The position numbers and the translations under genes were made by a program. Under the pieces are notes generated by a model. It did no database searches and had not been told where the DNA came from. It worked only from the letters and a program-made list of their open reading frames with translations. Of a stretch of DNA of 35,177 bases, positions 15,870 through 23,765 are shown piece by piece; the first letter of the stretch is position 1, and each line of letters begins with the position of its first letter. The stretch lies in NCBI GenBank assembly GCA_964405405.1, contig CAYONT010000023.1, forward strand, positions 1 through 35,177. Direction: 5' to 3'. Source of the stretch: CAMCYM01 sp964405405. Lineage in GTDB: Bacteria > Bacteroidota > Bacteroidia > Flavobacteriales_D > Sanyastnellaceae.

Positions 15870-16608
15870 CGGACATGATTTCCTTCATGGAATCGATGCC
15901 AATGCGCACGTGGTTGTCGACGAACTGCTGGCTCACGAGCCGATCGCTTTCCGCCGTTTTCACTCCGGCAGGCGTCATGGGTTGGTCGCTCACCAAGAGC
16001 AGCGCGCCCACCTGAATCCGGTTGGCAAATCCGACGGAGAACAATGTGGCCGTTTCCATGTCGATGGCCTGGGCCCGCGTTGCGCGCAGGTATTCCTTGA
16101 ATTTCTCGTCGTGCTCCCAAACGCGCCGGTTGGTGGTGTACACACTGCCGGTGTAGTAATCGCAATCGTAGTCCCGAATGGTCGAAGACACTGCCCTCTG
16201 CAGGGCAAAACTCGGCATGGCTGGCACTTCAGGTGGAAAGTAGTCATCGGACGTTCCTTCGCCCCGAATGCCCGCGAGGGGTAGGATGAGGTCGCCCAAT
16301 TTGTTCTTGTCCTTCAAGGCGCCACACTTGCCAAGGAACAGCACGGCACGCGGCGCAATGGCAGACAAGAGGTCCATGACCGTGGCTGCGTTGGCACTGC
16401 CCATCCCGAAGTTGATCATGGTGAGATCCCCTGCCGTGGCACTGGGCATGGCCTTGTCCAAGCCGGTCATTTCCACCCCATGCCACAGCGCAAACCGCTC
16501 GAGGTAGGAAGTGAAATTCGTAAGCAGGATGTGCTTCCCAAACTGGTCCAGTTCCACGCCGGTGTAGCGTGGGAGCCAATTGCTTACAATGGATTGCTTG
16601 TCTTTCAT
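15835..16608 (-). CDS. amn: AMP nucleosidase, short bacteroidal form
   Basis: It hydrolyses AMP to adenine and ribose 5-phosphate in the cytoplasm. The 257-residue protein is the phosphorylase-fold catalytic part only; the long proteobacterial Amn has an extra N-terminal domain. The nucleosidase signature is clear: INFGMGSANAATVMDLLSA, LFLGKCGAL, LPLAGIRGEGTSDDYFPPEV, then TGSVYTTNRRVWEHDE, and AIDMETATLFSVGF, whose Glu contacts the ribose. LLVSDQPMTPAGVKT is typical of this family. The start at 16608 is preceded by a perfect TAAATTTG promoter element. Its 3' end overlaps the ATP-cone nuclease gene, so the two are co-translated or coupled. A related purine-nucleoside phosphorylase is the only serious alternative. 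Confidence 0.93.
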   Translation of the reverse strand: MKDKQSIVSNWLPRYTGVELDQFGKHILLTNFTSYLERFALWHGVEMTGLDKAMPSATAGDLTMINFGMGSANAATVMDLLSAIAPRAVLFLGKCGALKDKNKLGDLILPLAGIRGEGTSDDYFPPEVPAMPSFALQRAVSSTIRDYDCDYYTGSVYTTNRRVWEHDEKFKEYLRATRAQAIDMETATLFSVGFANRIQVGALLLVSDQPMTPAGVKTAESDRLVSQQFVDNHVRIGIDSMKEIMSDGRSIKHLKWR

Positions 16609-16617
16609 ATTTCAGGC

Positions 16618-16625
16618 CAAATTTA
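16618..16625 (-). promoter_or_regulatory. Perfect -7 element of the AMP nucleosidase operon
   Basis: TAAATTTG on the minus strand is an exact match to TAnnTTTG and ends 9 bases before the ATG at 16608. No TTG was found at 19-21 bases upstream. Together with the facing element at 16651 it fills a 54-base divergent gap. Confidence 0.5.
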
Positions 16626-16650
16626 GGGCCCAGAGGGGCTTTGTGCTTCC

Positions 16651-16658
16651 TACCTTTG
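16651..16658 (+). promoter_or_regulatory. Perfect -7 element of the metal-locus genes
   Basis: TACCTTTG is an exact match to TAnnTTTG and ends 4 bases before the ATG at 16663, so the transcript would be leaderless or nearly so. It likely serves the small His/Cys protein and possibly the TonB receptor downstream. Confidence 0.5.
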
Positions 16659-16662
16659 GACC

Positions 16663-17022
16663 ATGAAGGCGATTCGCGGCATTTTGTTGCGCCAGTGGGG
16701 TGGATTGTTGTTGTACCTGCTCGGCTTGCTGTCCTCCAGCGGCCATGGCTGGCTGCATGTGCTCCAGATTCCGGGTCATGGCCACTGCCACCATGCTGCC
16801 TCAGCGGAGAAAGATGCGGTTCCTGCAGATGGCGTGGGCTGGGAAGCAGCAGATTGCGAAGTTTGCGCGGTCGACGGTTGGATGACGTCGGAAGTGGTCG
16901 TGGTGGCCAGCATGTTGAAATGGGCGGGAGCAGGGGAATCGGCATGGATTGTCTGTCATGAGCAGGTTCAGCGGGAGGCGACGGGCTGGGGCGACCGGGA
17001 CCGGGGTCCGCCTGTAGGCTGA
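16663..17022 (+). CDS. Small exported His/Cys-rich protein upstream of a TonB receptor
   Basis: The function is unknown. The 119-residue protein has a hydrophobic N-terminus (about 10-27) that can act as a signal or membrane anchor. It is followed by a cluster of possible metal ligands: His39, His41, Cys42, His43, His44 and a CEVC pair (Cys65, Cys68). The arrangement recalls small DUF2946-like proteins that sit beside TonB-dependent metal receptors, but I cannot confirm the family. It is the first of a run of genes in the same direction with a TonB receptor 70 bases downstream and two DUF4625 lipoproteins after that. A role in binding or sensing a transition metal is inferred from ligands and context. 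The start is fixed by the promoter element immediately before it. Confidence 0.65.
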   Translation: MKAIRGILLRQWGGLLLYLLGLLSSSGHGWLHVLQIPGHGHCHHAASAEKDAVPADGVGWEAADCEVCAVDGWMTSEVVVVASMLKWAGAGESAWIVCHEQVQREATGWGDRDRGPPVG

Positions 17023-17092
17023 AGCTTGTTCACGCCATTGCGCCCCGCGTGCCTGATTTCCAAGGGGCGTGCTCTTTTCATTTCGTTCGCTC

Positions 17093-19610
17093 ATGTGCCG
17101 TTGGGCAAATATGGGACGGGGGTGGTGGGCTCTTTCGGGCATCGCCACCGCATGGTTTTTGGGATTGGGGAGCGTGGTGGCGGTGGCGCAATCCTGTTGC
17201 ATCCGTGTATTGGATGCAGCGACGGGGGCTCCCATCGCAGGTGCCTGGTTGGAGGGGCCGGGGGGGAGTTTGGGCAAGTTGGGGGGTATGACNNNNNNNN
17301 NNGGCCCCCCCGGGCGCCCCCCCCCCCGCGGCCGGGGGGGGGCCGCCGGGGCCCCGTCCGCCCCCGCGGGGCCCCATGACGGACGCCTCAGGTCATTGGC
17401 AAGGCGGTGGGGCGGGCTGCACAACCGCAGGAGATTGGACCGTGCAAGCGCTGGGCTACAGAACCGAGCGTTTCGCGTTTTCCTCCGAGGATGGGGATTG
17501 TCAAGAGTGGAAACTGGCCCCCCTCCGGTTCATGCTGCCGGCGGCAGGTGTAGAAGCCGTGGTCCATGGACCTGGCACTGCATCGGGTTCCGTCCTGTTG
17601 AAAGAAACAGCAGCCACTGCGGGGGCGAGAGGCATTTTGACAAGCACGCCGGGATGGACCTTGTATGACGCTGGTGCCGGAATTTTACAACCGGTGCTGC
17701 GCGGCTGGGTCGGTTCGAGGGTGACATGGAATGCCGGGGGAATGCCTTTGGAGGGGAGCCGTTGGGGAGCAGACCACGGTTTGATGTTCGATCCGCTGCT
17801 TTGGGATGAGGTCCAGTGGGTGCAGGGCAGCGAAGCACTTTGGGAAGGACCGGGGAATGCGGCAGGGGTGTTGAGGACACGGGACGATGGGTTGCTTCCT
17901 CAAGGGATGTCGGAATGGCGTGCGGTTGCCTCCTATCGCGCAGGGGATGGGACTGCGCGATGGGCGATGCGGCAGCGCACACGCGGCACCCGCAACCAAT
18001 GGACCTGGGGAGGATTCGCTGTGGGTGCGGCGGACCGGAACGTCCCGGCCACACAGTTTCTTTACTTGGGGCGCTGGTTGCCGGTAGCAGGGGAGAGGTT
18101 GGTGAATACTTCGGGCCATTCGGGGCAATTGCAAGCCTCGTTGCACCGGGATGGAGCCCGGGGAGGTACCCAGTTTTATCGGTTGGAAGCAGGGGGAGGG
18201 AAACAAGGTCTGTTCCCGGGCGTGGTCGGGGTGCCTACGGTGGGTGATTTGGCGGGTGACGACGACTCCAGGAGGTTGGAATGGCCCCAGGCTACCACCC
18301 TTCGTTGGCAAGCCAGTGCACGCTTTCGAACAGCGGAACACCGGCGGGAGTGGCTGCTGGGGGTACAGCGTCAGCAACGGAGGGAATGGGCTCCGCCTCA
18401 CGCCCATGGGTTCGGTCCCCTGCCCGATTCAGGCCTGGCCCTGGGGTTGCTCGAAACAGTGGGCATGGCTTCGGTCCAATGGAACCAACCCCATAGCCGA
18501 TGGGGGGTGCAGTTGCATGCCCTGAGCGGGGATTCCGAAGGTTGGGAATTCTTGATGCCGGACCACCGAATGGTGCGCCTTGCGGCCATCGCAACAGGTC
18601 ACAAGGGGAACCAGCATTGGGGGGTGCGTTTGGAGGCCGTGGGCATGGAGCAAGATGGGCATTCGGAGCCCCTGTTTGGCCCGGGGGGAGCGGTGCTGGG
18701 AACGGATATTCGATCCAGGTCAGCCCGGCGTTTTCGTTCTGGCGTCACCCTGCGCTGGGGGCGATCGGGCATGGGCTCCGCGGGATGTGGCTGGCGATGG
18801 GAGACCGCTTGGGTTCACCGGATCCCCGATCCCTTTGAATGGGCCGCCCACGGAATTCACCACGGTACCTTTCGTTTTGAGCAAGGAAATCCAGACCTCC
18901 GCACGGAGTATGGATGGGTAAACAGCGGGCGATGGCAGTGGTCTCGTGGGGAACAGTTGCCCGACCGGTTGCCGCAACAGCGCTGGTTTTTCAGCGGGTC
19001 CTTGGACGCCCACACCGGGACTTTCTGGAATTACATCTACTTGGCACCCACCGCCCGCTTTGCCCCCTTGGCGCATGCAGGCCAAATCCATTCCTTCCAA
19101 CAAGCTCCGGTTGCTCGGCTGGGCATGGAATGGTCTGCCCAGGGAGGATTGCATTTCGCCCGCGGAGCCTCGATGTTCCTTCGGTGGCAGGGAATGGCCT
19201 TGGGGGCTTGGGTGTTGACGGACGGCACAGGATTGCCGTTGGTGCCGCCTTTGCAGGGCGAAGCTTGTTGGGGCGTTCGGTCGGTTCGGAGTCCCGGAAC
19301 CGCGGTCTGGGAAGCCGGATTGACCTTTCACCATCGTTCTCCGGCTTGGATCCGAGCGCGAAATGAACCCGCGACTCCCGGTTCCTGGCAAGGGGGCGCC
19401 TACCTGGCCCTGGGCTCGGGCACACCCTGGCAATGGGCCCTGCGCCTCACCCACGCGACCGGCACCCCCTACCTCGATCATGCCAGCATCTATCGGGCCC
19501 TCCAGCTCCCGGCCCAGGGTCGCCTCCTAGAGATCGAATGCCGCTGGACCCCTGCGGCCACTCCGTTAAAAAAACAAAGGCTCGTGCCGAATCAAACACC
19601 AACCCCTTAA
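17093..19610 (+). CDS. TonB-dependent outer-membrane receptor, interrupted by an assembly gap
   Basis: It is an outer-membrane active transporter energised by TonB. The start at 17093 (alternative 17111) gives a signal peptide ending SVVAVAQ. A carboxypeptidase regulatory-like domain follows (CIRVLDAATGAPIAGAWLEG). The plug domain includes VLRGWVGSRVTWNAGGMPLE and SRWGADHGLMFDP with WVQGSEALWEGPGNAAGVL, and the rest is a beta-barrel rich in alternating aromatic strands. The record is broken at 17293-17380 by ten Ns and a nearly pure G/C tract. Removing those 88 bases joins the two halves in frame to a protein of 809 residues, and the regulatory-like domain then reads GGMTDASGHW without a break. 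The C-terminus lacks the usual final aromatic residue and has a short tail (KKQRLVPNQTPTP). Genes on both sides suggest a metal substrate. Confidence 0.85.
17293..17380. other. Assembly gap and spurious G/C tract flanked by a 5-base duplication
   Basis: Ten Ns (17293-17302) are followed by 73 bases that are G or C except for one T. The five bases ATGAC occur immediately before the Ns (17288-17292) and again at the end of the tract (17376-17380). Deleting one copy with everything between restores a continuous TonB receptor frame. The tract is unlike any coding sequence in the window and looks like a sequencing or gap-filling artefact. Confidence 0.85.
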
Positions 19611-19619
19611 TTTCAAACC

Positions 19620-20414
19620 ATGAGTTTTAGAATTCACCGCCTCAGTCCCTGGAGTTTCTTGAGCGCAGGCTTCATTCTCCTCATCAACGCGTGTGTCCCC
19701 TCCGACCGCCAACCTCCTTTCCTCGAAGTCACCGTCAATGGCACCCAAGGCGAAGAACACACCTTGGCAGCCGGAACCAGTTGGAATCTGGTGGTCGACG
19801 CTATGGATGACACCGGTTTGAGCCAAGTACGAATCGACATCCACTCGGCCGAAGGCCACGACCACGGGGATGGCACAGGCATTCCGACCGGATGGGTGGC
19901 CTACTCCGGATCCTGGGAGGTTTTGGAGATCGTTGATTTGGTGGGAACCGAAGGCCAGGCCAGCCGCACCTTTGCCATCCCCTTCGACGTGCGTGGCCAC
20001 TGGGACTTGGTGGTGACGGTGGTCGACGAGGCGGGGAACGAAGCGCCGCCGGTGGTCATTGCGCTCGATGTGGAAAATGACATCATTCCGGAGGTCCATT
20101 TCTCCTCGGTGGCGGGGGTGGATCCTGCCACGTGGATTGGGGAGCCGGTGTGGCCGGTGGGCGGTTGGGTGGATTTGGAAGGCCAAATCACCGACCCAAG
20201 TGGTTTGGCCTCCGTGGGGCTCACCCTCCACGACGCTGCGGGAAACCTCCTCTGGGACTGGAATGTAGCGGTTCAGGGAGCGACGGTTCACGTGCTCCAG
20301 GACGTCTCGATTCCGCTGCCCTTCGGTTACCAGGGGGAGGTGATGTTGCACGTGACGGCAGCGGATGTCTTCGGGTATGTTTGTGAGACGGGCTTTCATG
20401 CTGAGGTCGAATGA
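19620..20414 (+). CDS. DUF4625-type lipoprotein, His-containing paralogue
   Basis: This is a 264-residue lipoprotein: the signal ends LLINAC, with Cys25 as the lipidated residue followed by VPSDRQPP. It contains two Ig-like domains. The first matches DUF4625 of Bacteroidota, with DAMDDTGLSQVRIDIHSAEG and the potential metal ligands His75, His80 and His82, then FAIPFDVRGHWDLVVTVVDE and AGN. The second runs from DIIPEVHFSS to the end and includes LTLHDAAGNLLWDW. DUF4625 genes are often found next to TonB receptors for metals; no biochemical role is established to my knowledge. It starts 9 bases after the receptor stop, so it belongs to the same operon. The protein probably sits on the outer membrane and helps the receptor; that is inferred. 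Confidence 0.8.
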   Translation: MSFRIHRLSPWSFLSAGFILLINACVPSDRQPPFLEVTVNGTQGEEHTLAAGTSWNLVVDAMDDTGLSQVRIDIHSAEGHDHGDGTGIPTGWVAYSGSWEVLEIVDLVGTEGQASRTFAIPFDVRGHWDLVVTVVDEAGNEAPPVVIALDVENDIIPEVHFSSVAGVDPATWIGEPVWPVGGWVDLEGQITDPSGLASVGLTLHDAAGNLLWDWNVAVQGATVHVLQDVSIPLPFGYQGEVMLHVTAADVFGYVCETGFHAEVE

Positions 20415-20422
20415 GTTTGAAG

Positions 20423-20430
20423 TAACTTTG
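20423..20430 (+). promoter_or_regulatory. Perfect -7 element before the second DUF4625 gene
   Basis: TAACTTTG is an exact match to TAnnTTTG and ends 5 bases before the ATG at 20436. It lies in the 21-base gap between the two paralogues, so the second may have its own transcript besides read-through. Confidence 0.4.
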
Positions 20431-20435
20431 AGGCC

Positions 20436-21233
20436 ATGAGGTGCCCATTGGCTACTTGGAGCAGGGGATTGGGTTGGTTGGGGTTGGTCGGATGGGCAGT
20501 CTGTGGGACAGGCTGTCGTCCGGATGATACCCAGCCCCCTGAGCTGGCCGTGGTGGTCAATGGTCGTCTCCCATGGGAACGGGTGGAGGTCCAGGCGGGC
20601 GAAGGCCTCCAGGTAACGGTGGATGCCCGCGACGACCGGGAATTGAACGAAATTCGGTTGGAGGTGGTCCCCGCTGAGGGAAATCCCTTCGAGTTCACAG
20701 GTCCCAATGGCTGGGTACTCTCATCCGGTGATTGGGAATGGTCTGCCTCGGGTGGGGCAGATGGGAAGCAGCGGGTTTGGAGCCAGTCCCGAACCATCCC
20801 GGTGGATCTTAGGGGGCGTTGGTGGGTCAGGGTAGAAGCGGAGGATGCATCCGGCAACGTGTCGGAGCAGGTCCTTTTCCAGGTGGACATAGGCAACGAT
20901 TCGATTCCCAACTTCCGGTTCACGTCTATTCACCAGGAGGATCCACAGGATTGGACTTCGGTTCCGGTTTGGCCTGCGGGAGCAGCCATCGCCCTCGAGG
21001 GCACGGTGGAAGATTTGGATGGACTGGGCTTGGTGTCCCTCACTTTGCACGATGCCGCCGGACTGATGGTCTGGAGCTGGGCAGAAGATGCATCGGGTGT
21101 GACGGTTTTTCAACTTGGTGGAGTGATGGTGGAGTTGCCCGTCGGATTGACGGGTGATGTGGAAATGCGTTGTCGAGCCACCGACGGGACTGGGCGCACC
21201 TGTGACACGGGATTCCCTGTTCGAATCGAGTAA
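20436..21233 (+). CDS. DUF4625-type lipoprotein, His-less tandem paralogue
   Basis: A 265-residue lipoprotein (signal ending VCGTGC, Cys27) that is a diverged tandem copy of the gene before it. The matching blocks are in the same order: the start of domain 1 (DTQPPELAVVVNG), DARDDRELNEIRLEV, IPVDLRGRWWVRVEAEDASG, NDSIPNFRFTSI, VPVWPAGAAIALEG and SLTLHDAAGLMVWSW. The His residues of the first copy (His75, His80, His82) are replaced by Val, Asn-Pro and Phe in VVPAEGNPFEF, so the putative metal site is lost. Both copies keep the two-domain layout and the final C-D/E-TGF segment. It may have become a structural partner or may bind a different ligand. The gene ends 30 bases before cdd. Confidence 0.78.
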   Translation: MRCPLATWSRGLGWLGLVGWAVCGTGCRPDDTQPPELAVVVNGRLPWERVEVQAGEGLQVTVDARDDRELNEIRLEVVPAEGNPFEFTGPNGWVLSSGDWEWSASGGADGKQRVWSQSRTIPVDLRGRWWVRVEAEDASGNVSEQVLFQVDIGNDSIPNFRFTSIHQEDPQDWTSVPVWPAGAAIALEGTVEDLDGLGLVSLTLHDAAGLMVWSWAEDASGVTVFQLGGVMVELPVGLTGDVEMRCRATDGTGRTCDTGFPVRIE

Positions 21234-21263
21234 TCATCCTCTCAACCCAGCGGGAAGCAAGCC

Positions 21264-21761
21264 ATGGAGAAGTGGGAAATGCAAGTAGCCATTGCGGTGT
21301 TCGCTCCGGCAGAATTGAGCCCATCAGACCGAGCATTGCTGGCCCGGGCCCACAGCGCAGCGGCGGGGGCCTATGCGCCGTACAGCGGATTTCAGGTGGG
21401 GGCCGCTGCGTCGTTGGATAGTGGGGACTGCATCCCTGGTTGCAATCAGGAAAACGCTGCATTTCCGTCTGGGTTGTGTGCGGAACGGGCGGCGATTTTT
21501 GCCGCTGGCAGCGCACATCCGGGCTCAGCCATTCGGTCATTGGCAGTGGTAACGCCATCAGAGAAAGCCGACCTTCGCGGGTTTTCCCCCTGTGGCGGTT
21601 GTCGTCAGGTGTTGTGGGAGGCTGAGCAACGACAAGGGCGTCCTATTCGGATGTTGTTGCAAGTAGGAACTGGTGATGTTTGCGTGGTGGAGGGGGTCGA
21701 GAACTACCTGCCCTTTGCCTTTCGTGCCTCTGGATTGGGGAAGGGCGGCCCGATGCCGTAG
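21264..21761 (+). CDS. cdd: Cytidine deaminase
   Basis: It deaminates cytidine and deoxycytidine to uridine and deoxyuridine in the cytoplasm. The 165-residue protein is the small homotetrameric type. Zinc ligands and the proton shuttle are all visible: Cys72 and Glu74 in LCAERAAI, Cys110 and Cys113 in SPCGGCRQVLWE. Substrate-binding residues NQEN (61-64) and the YAPYSGFQVGAA motif are intact. It is the first gene of the nucleoside salvage operon, and its TAG stop lies within a promoter-like element 10 bases before the transporter start. An earlier ATG is not available in frame, so the start at 21264 stands, although MQVAI (residue 6) could also serve. Confidence 0.95.
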   Translation: MEKWEMQVAIAVFAPAELSPSDRALLARAHSAAAGAYAPYSGFQVGAAASLDSGDCIPGCNQENAAFPSGLCAERAAIFAAGSAHPGSAIRSLAVVTPSEKADLRGFSPCGGCRQVLWEAEQRQGRPIRMLLQVGTGDVCVVEGVENYLPFAFRASGLGKGGPMP

Positions 21762-21766
21762 TTTCG
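21759..21766 (+). promoter_or_regulatory. -7-like element overlapping the cdd stop codon
   Basis: TAGTTTCG matches TAnnTTTG at 7 of 8 positions. Its TAG is the stop codon of cdd, and it ends 5 bases before the ATG of the nucleoside transporter at 21772. Confidence 0.3.
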
Positions 21767-21771
21767 TGCCC

Positions 21772-23037
21772 ATGGGTACATTCATGAGCGTTTTGGGCAT
21801 GGTTGTTTTGGTCGGCATCGCCGTGCTCTTGTCAAGCAACCGGAAGGCGATACGAGCCCGAACGGTGTTGGGGGCGTTTCTCATACAGCTGTTTTTCGGT
21901 GCATTTGTGCTTTATGTGCCCTTCGGTCAGGTTTTGTTGACCAGGCTTGCAGACGGGGTCGGGGCGGTCATCGGCTACGGGAACGATGGCATTTCCTTTT
22001 TGTTCGGTGGATTGGTTTCAGACCAAATGTTTGAAACCTTCGGTGGGGGAGGATTCGTTTTTGCGCTGCGGGTTTTGCCGGTCATTGTCTTCTTTTCAGC
22101 CTTGATTTCGGTGCTGTACTACATCGGGGTGATGCGGTGGGTGGTGCAGTTGCTGGGCGGGGGGTTGCGCAAGGTCTTAGGCACATCTCGCGCGGAATCG
22201 TTGTCGGCCACGGCCAACATTTTCGTGGGCCAAACCGAGGCCCCCCTGGTCGTCAGGCCCTTCATTGCCCGCATGACCCAATCAGAATTGTTCGCGGTGA
22301 TGGTTGGGGGGTTGGCTTCCGTGGCGGGTTCGGTCCTGGCGGGATACGCTTCGATGGGGGTCCCCTTGGAATACCTCATCGCAGCCTCTTTCATGGCTGC
22401 GCCGGGCGGTTTGCTGTTTGCGAAATTGATGTACCCCGAAACCGAAACGCCAGAGGAGTCGACCCATGTGGGCTCAGCAGGTAGGGATGTTCAGGAAGCG
22501 GCCCCCGTGAACGTGATCGACGCGGCAGCATCGGGAGCAGCTTCCGGATTGACACTGGCGCTGAATGTCGGGGCCATGCTGCTGGCCTTTGTCGGTCTTA
22601 TCGCTCTGGTGAATGGGTTGATTGGTTCCATCGGGGCAGAGCTTTCGCATCCTGAGTGGTCGATGGAGTATTTTCTGGGATGGTTGTTTTCGCCAGTGGC
22701 ATTCTTGATAGGTGTTCCTTGGAACGAGGCTGCGGTCGCGGGATCTTTCATCGGTCAGAAGCTCATCGTCAATGAATTTGTGGCCTATCTGAACTTTGCA
22801 CCCTACCTGTCTGACGCCGCCCCGATGGTGTTGAGCGACAAAACGGAGGCCATCATTTCCTTCGGGTTGTGTGGTTTCGCGAACCTCAGCAGCATCGCCA
22901 TTTTGCTTGGTGGATTGGGGTCTATGGCCCCCAGCCGCCGGGGGGACATCGCACGTTTCGGATTGAGGGCGGTCTTGGCAGGTACCTTGTCGAACTTGAT
23001 GTCAGCCACCATGGCGGGTCTGTTTTTGTCCTTATGA
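21772..23037 (+). CDS. Concentrative nucleoside transporter (CNT/NupC family)
   Basis: It imports nucleosides across the inner membrane with a cation gradient. The 421-residue protein has the family layout: three N-terminal membrane helices, the gate domain with GYGNDGISFLFGG, FVFALRVLPVIVFFSALISV, and the diagnostic ESLSATANIFVGQTEAPLVV. The second half has GVPWNEAAVAGSFIGQKLIV and NEFVAYLNF, then SFGLCGFANLSSIAILLGGL, which form the substrate and cation sites. The ATG at 21772 (MGTFMSVLGMVVLVG) is chosen over upstream in-frame starts, which lie inside cdd; MSVLG at 21784 is also possible. Its stop overlaps the deoC start as ATGA. The flanking genes point to pyrimidine nucleosides as substrates. 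Confidence 0.94.
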   Translation: MGTFMSVLGMVVLVGIAVLLSSNRKAIRARTVLGAFLIQLFFGAFVLYVPFGQVLLTRLADGVGAVIGYGNDGISFLFGGLVSDQMFETFGGGGFVFALRVLPVIVFFSALISVLYYIGVMRWVVQLLGGGLRKVLGTSRAESLSATANIFVGQTEAPLVVRPFIARMTQSELFAVMVGGLASVAGSVLAGYASMGVPLEYLIAASFMAAPGGLLFAKLMYPETETPEESTHVGSAGRDVQEAAPVNVIDAAASGAASGLTLALNVGAMLLAFVGLIALVNGLIGSIGAELSHPEWSMEYFLGWLFSPVAFLIGVPWNEAAVAGSFIGQKLIVNEFVAYLNFAPYLSDAAPMVLSDKTEAIISFGLCGFANLSSIAILLGGLGSMAPSRRGDIARFGLRAVLAGTLSNLMSATMAGLFLSL

Positions 23038-23765
23038 TATTGGAACCCCATTGGGAAGATTTGGCGGCTTGTGTGGATCTGACCACCTTGACTTTTCGGG
23101 AAACTGAGGAGGACATGCTGGCATTTTGGGACCGTTTTGCCCGGAGCCGGGTGCAGCCTGCCGCGGTTTGCATTCCCCCGATTTGGGTGTCTTGGGTGCA
23201 CGAGCGTTTGGCGCAAGCGGAAGGGTTGCAGTCTGTGGCATTGGCGACCGTGGCGAATTTTCCGACGGGGTCGGCTTCGCTTGAGGAGGTGCTGGATGAA
23301 TTGGATTGGGTTCGTGGGGCAGGGGCGAAGGAAGTGGATGTGGTGTTTCCTTGGCAGTCCCACGCGGCGGGTGTGGATTCCTCCACAGCCCTCCACTGGC
23401 TGGCCGAGGTCCGGGCCGGAGCGGGCGGTTTGGTTTGTAAGTTGATTTTGGAAACCGGTGGAGATTGGTCGGCCGAGGCCCAGTCCCAAGTGGCGGATTG
23501 GGCGGTGGAAGCTGGATTTGACTTCCTGAAAACATCCACGGGCAAGTTGGACACCGGAGCCACGGATGCGGGATGGAGCCGGCTTCTACAGGCGTCTCGG
23601 GGCCTTTGTGGTGTCAAAGCCAGTGGCGGCATCCGGACTTGGGAGCAGGTTGCCCATTTCTTCGAAATGTATGTGGCAGCCAGCGGACGGCGAGGGGAGC
23701 GCCCCGACCCCCGTTTTTTTCGAATTGGCACGTCGGGTTTGCCCGCACATTTTCCTGCAACGTGA
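23034..23765 (+). CDS. deoC: Deoxyribose-phosphate aldolase
   Basis: It cleaves 2-deoxyribose 5-phosphate to glyceraldehyde 3-phosphate and acetaldehyde. The 243-residue protein has the class I aldolase barrel: CVDLTTLTF at the start, then VATVANFPTG, KEVDVVFPW and VCKLILETG with a conserved Lys. The Schiff-base Lys166 lies in FLKTSTGK, and GVKASGGIRT holds the second active-site Lys. The start at 23034 overlaps the transporter stop by four bases (ATGA), which fixes it. The stop overlaps the start of deoA by one base (TGATG). It takes the product of thymidine phosphorylase, after mutase action, into central metabolism. No deoB phosphopentomutase gene is seen here. Confidence 0.96.
   Translation: MILEPHWEDLAACVDLTTLTFRETEEDMLAFWDRFARSRVQPAAVCIPPIWVSWVHERLAQAEGLQSVALATVANFPTGSASLEEVLDELDWVRGAGAKEVDVVFPWQSHAAGVDSSTALHWLAEVRAGAGGLVCKLILETGGDWSAEAQSQVADWAVEAGFDFLKTSTGKLDTGATDAGWSRLLQASRGLCGVKASGGIRTWEQVAHFFEMYVAASGRRGERPDPRFFRIGTSGLPAHFPAT

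Noticed and set aside
17303..17375. G/C-only tract as a possible structured RNA, G-quadruplex or repeat
   Set aside because: It directly follows scaffold Ns, is flanked by a duplicated overlap and interrupts a conserved domain, so an artefact explains it better.
17376..19610. Separate gene starting at the ATG at 17376
   Set aside because: This ATG is the second copy of the duplicated ATGAC at the assembly gap. The sequence continues the regulatory-like domain of the TonB receptor and has no signal peptide of its own.
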